A DNA stretch of 5,578 nt, taken from NCBI GenBank assembly GCA_018663815.1, contig JABJPQ010000024.1:1-5578 (forward strand). Reading direction: 5' to 3'. Origin of the DNA: Halobacteriovoraceae bacterium (GTDB lineage Bacteria > Bdellovibrionota > Bacteriovoracia > Bacteriovoracales > Bacteriovoracaceae). This document shows, one piece after another, positions 5,242 to 5,578 of the stretch; positions within the stretch are counted from its first letter, which is position 1; each line of letters starts with the position of its first letter. Position numbers and translations under genes: made by a program. The notes beneath the pieces are model-generated. The model was not told the DNA's origin. It worked only from the letters and a program-made list of their open reading frames with translations, and did not search any database.

Positions 5242-5578
5242 TGAAATTAGCTTTAAACAAATTTATAGGGAATTTGAGTCAACAACTCCTTATCAAAATG
5301 TAGGAAAGATTTTATCCTCACAAGGGATGCTTTTTGAGGCAACATTACCCCGAGCTGTGATGGGTTGTTGTGTAGAATTTCAAACCCAAGCTGGCGATAA
5401 GTGCTTGGGAGAAGTTGTAGGTATTAATGGTGAAAGATGTAAGGTTATGCCTTATGATGATTTGCCAGGAATTAACTCTGAAACAAAAGTCTTTTTAAAA
5501 GACCTAACGACAACTGTAAACGTCTCGATGGGTATGTTAGGGAGAGTTGTCGATTTTCAAGGTCAGCCTATTGATAAT
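5231..5578 (+). CDS. fliI: Flagellum-specific ATPase FliI, N-terminal 116 residues, 3' truncated by the window
   Basis: FliI is the hexameric ATPase of the flagellar type III export apparatus, related to F1-ATPase beta subunits. The frame is open from ATG 5231 to the last base. An in-frame TAA at 5228-5230 lies immediately before that ATG, so the start cannot be further upstream. The visible part is the FliH-binding N-terminal segment and the beta-barrel domain: VGKILSSQGMLFEATLP (24-40), GEVVGINGERCKVMPYDDLP (60-79) and LGRVVDFQGQPID (103-115), the hallmark of type III secretion ATPases. The Walker A loop would lie beyond the window. The start overlaps the last 11 nt of fliH, which suggests translational coupling; a weak GTAGG at 5221-5225 may be its ribosome site. 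Four Cys occur early (46, 47, 58, 70). A virulence-type T3SS ATPase is the alternative, but the flagellar context argues strongly for FliI. Confidence 0.95.
   Translation, partial: MINDEISFKQIYREFESTTPYQNVGKILSSQGMLFEATLPRAVMGCCVEFQTQAGDKCLGEVVGINGERCKVMPYDDLPGINSETKVFLKDLTTTVNVSMGMLGRVVDFQGQPIDN

Noticed and set aside
1..5578. Mobile elements, CRISPR arrays, tRNA or rRNA genes
   Set aside because: The whole window is accounted for by one co-directional flagellar gene run with gaps of 39 nt or less; I saw no direct repeats, terminal inverted repeats or structural RNA signatures.

Overview
The window is one compact run of same-strand genes from a flagellar basal-body operon. In order it holds the C-terminal end of an NtrC-type (sigma-54 activator-like) regulator, then flgB, flgC, fliE, fliF, fliG, fliH and the first 116 codons of fliI. 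No other gene is supported on either strand, and no stretch above about 40 bases is non-coding.

Organism: the DNA is AT-rich (one line counted by hand gave 21 G/C in 60). The encoded proteins are those of a Gram-negative-style flagellum. A Fis-type-HTH regulator directly before flgB-flgC-fliE-fliF-fliG-fliH-fliI fits the former Deltaproteobacteria. With the low GC, I lean towards a Bdellovibrionota member such as the Bacteriovorax/Halobacteriovorax group. This is an inference from gene order and composition, not an identification.

Layout: the regulator tail ends at 389. FlgB (398-805) and FlgC (814-1251) are proximal rod proteins, and FliE (1262-1618) joins the rod to the MS ring. FliF (1658-3346, TTG start) is the MS ring and FliG (3376-4413, GTG start) is the rotor/switch protein that sits on it. 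FliH (4429-5241) and FliI (5231 to the window edge) are the regulator and ATPase of the flagellar export apparatus. Gaps are 8, 8, 10, 39, 29 and 15 nt, then an 11-nt overlap, so co-transcription and translational coupling are likely. I see no internal promoter or terminator.

How they work together: FliF forms the membrane ring, FliG binds its cytoplasmic tail, FliE, FlgB and FlgC build outward from the ring, and FliH-FliI deliver export substrates. The regulator at the head of the run may control flagellar genes.

Nothing here is a new system. The points worth a second look are a degenerate sensor II motif in the regulator, a perfect 10-bp inverted repeat in the last codons of fliF where the FliG-binding tail also departs from the family pattern, a small hairpin that would place the fliF Shine-Dalgarno sequence in its loop, and an interrupted stem early in flgC.
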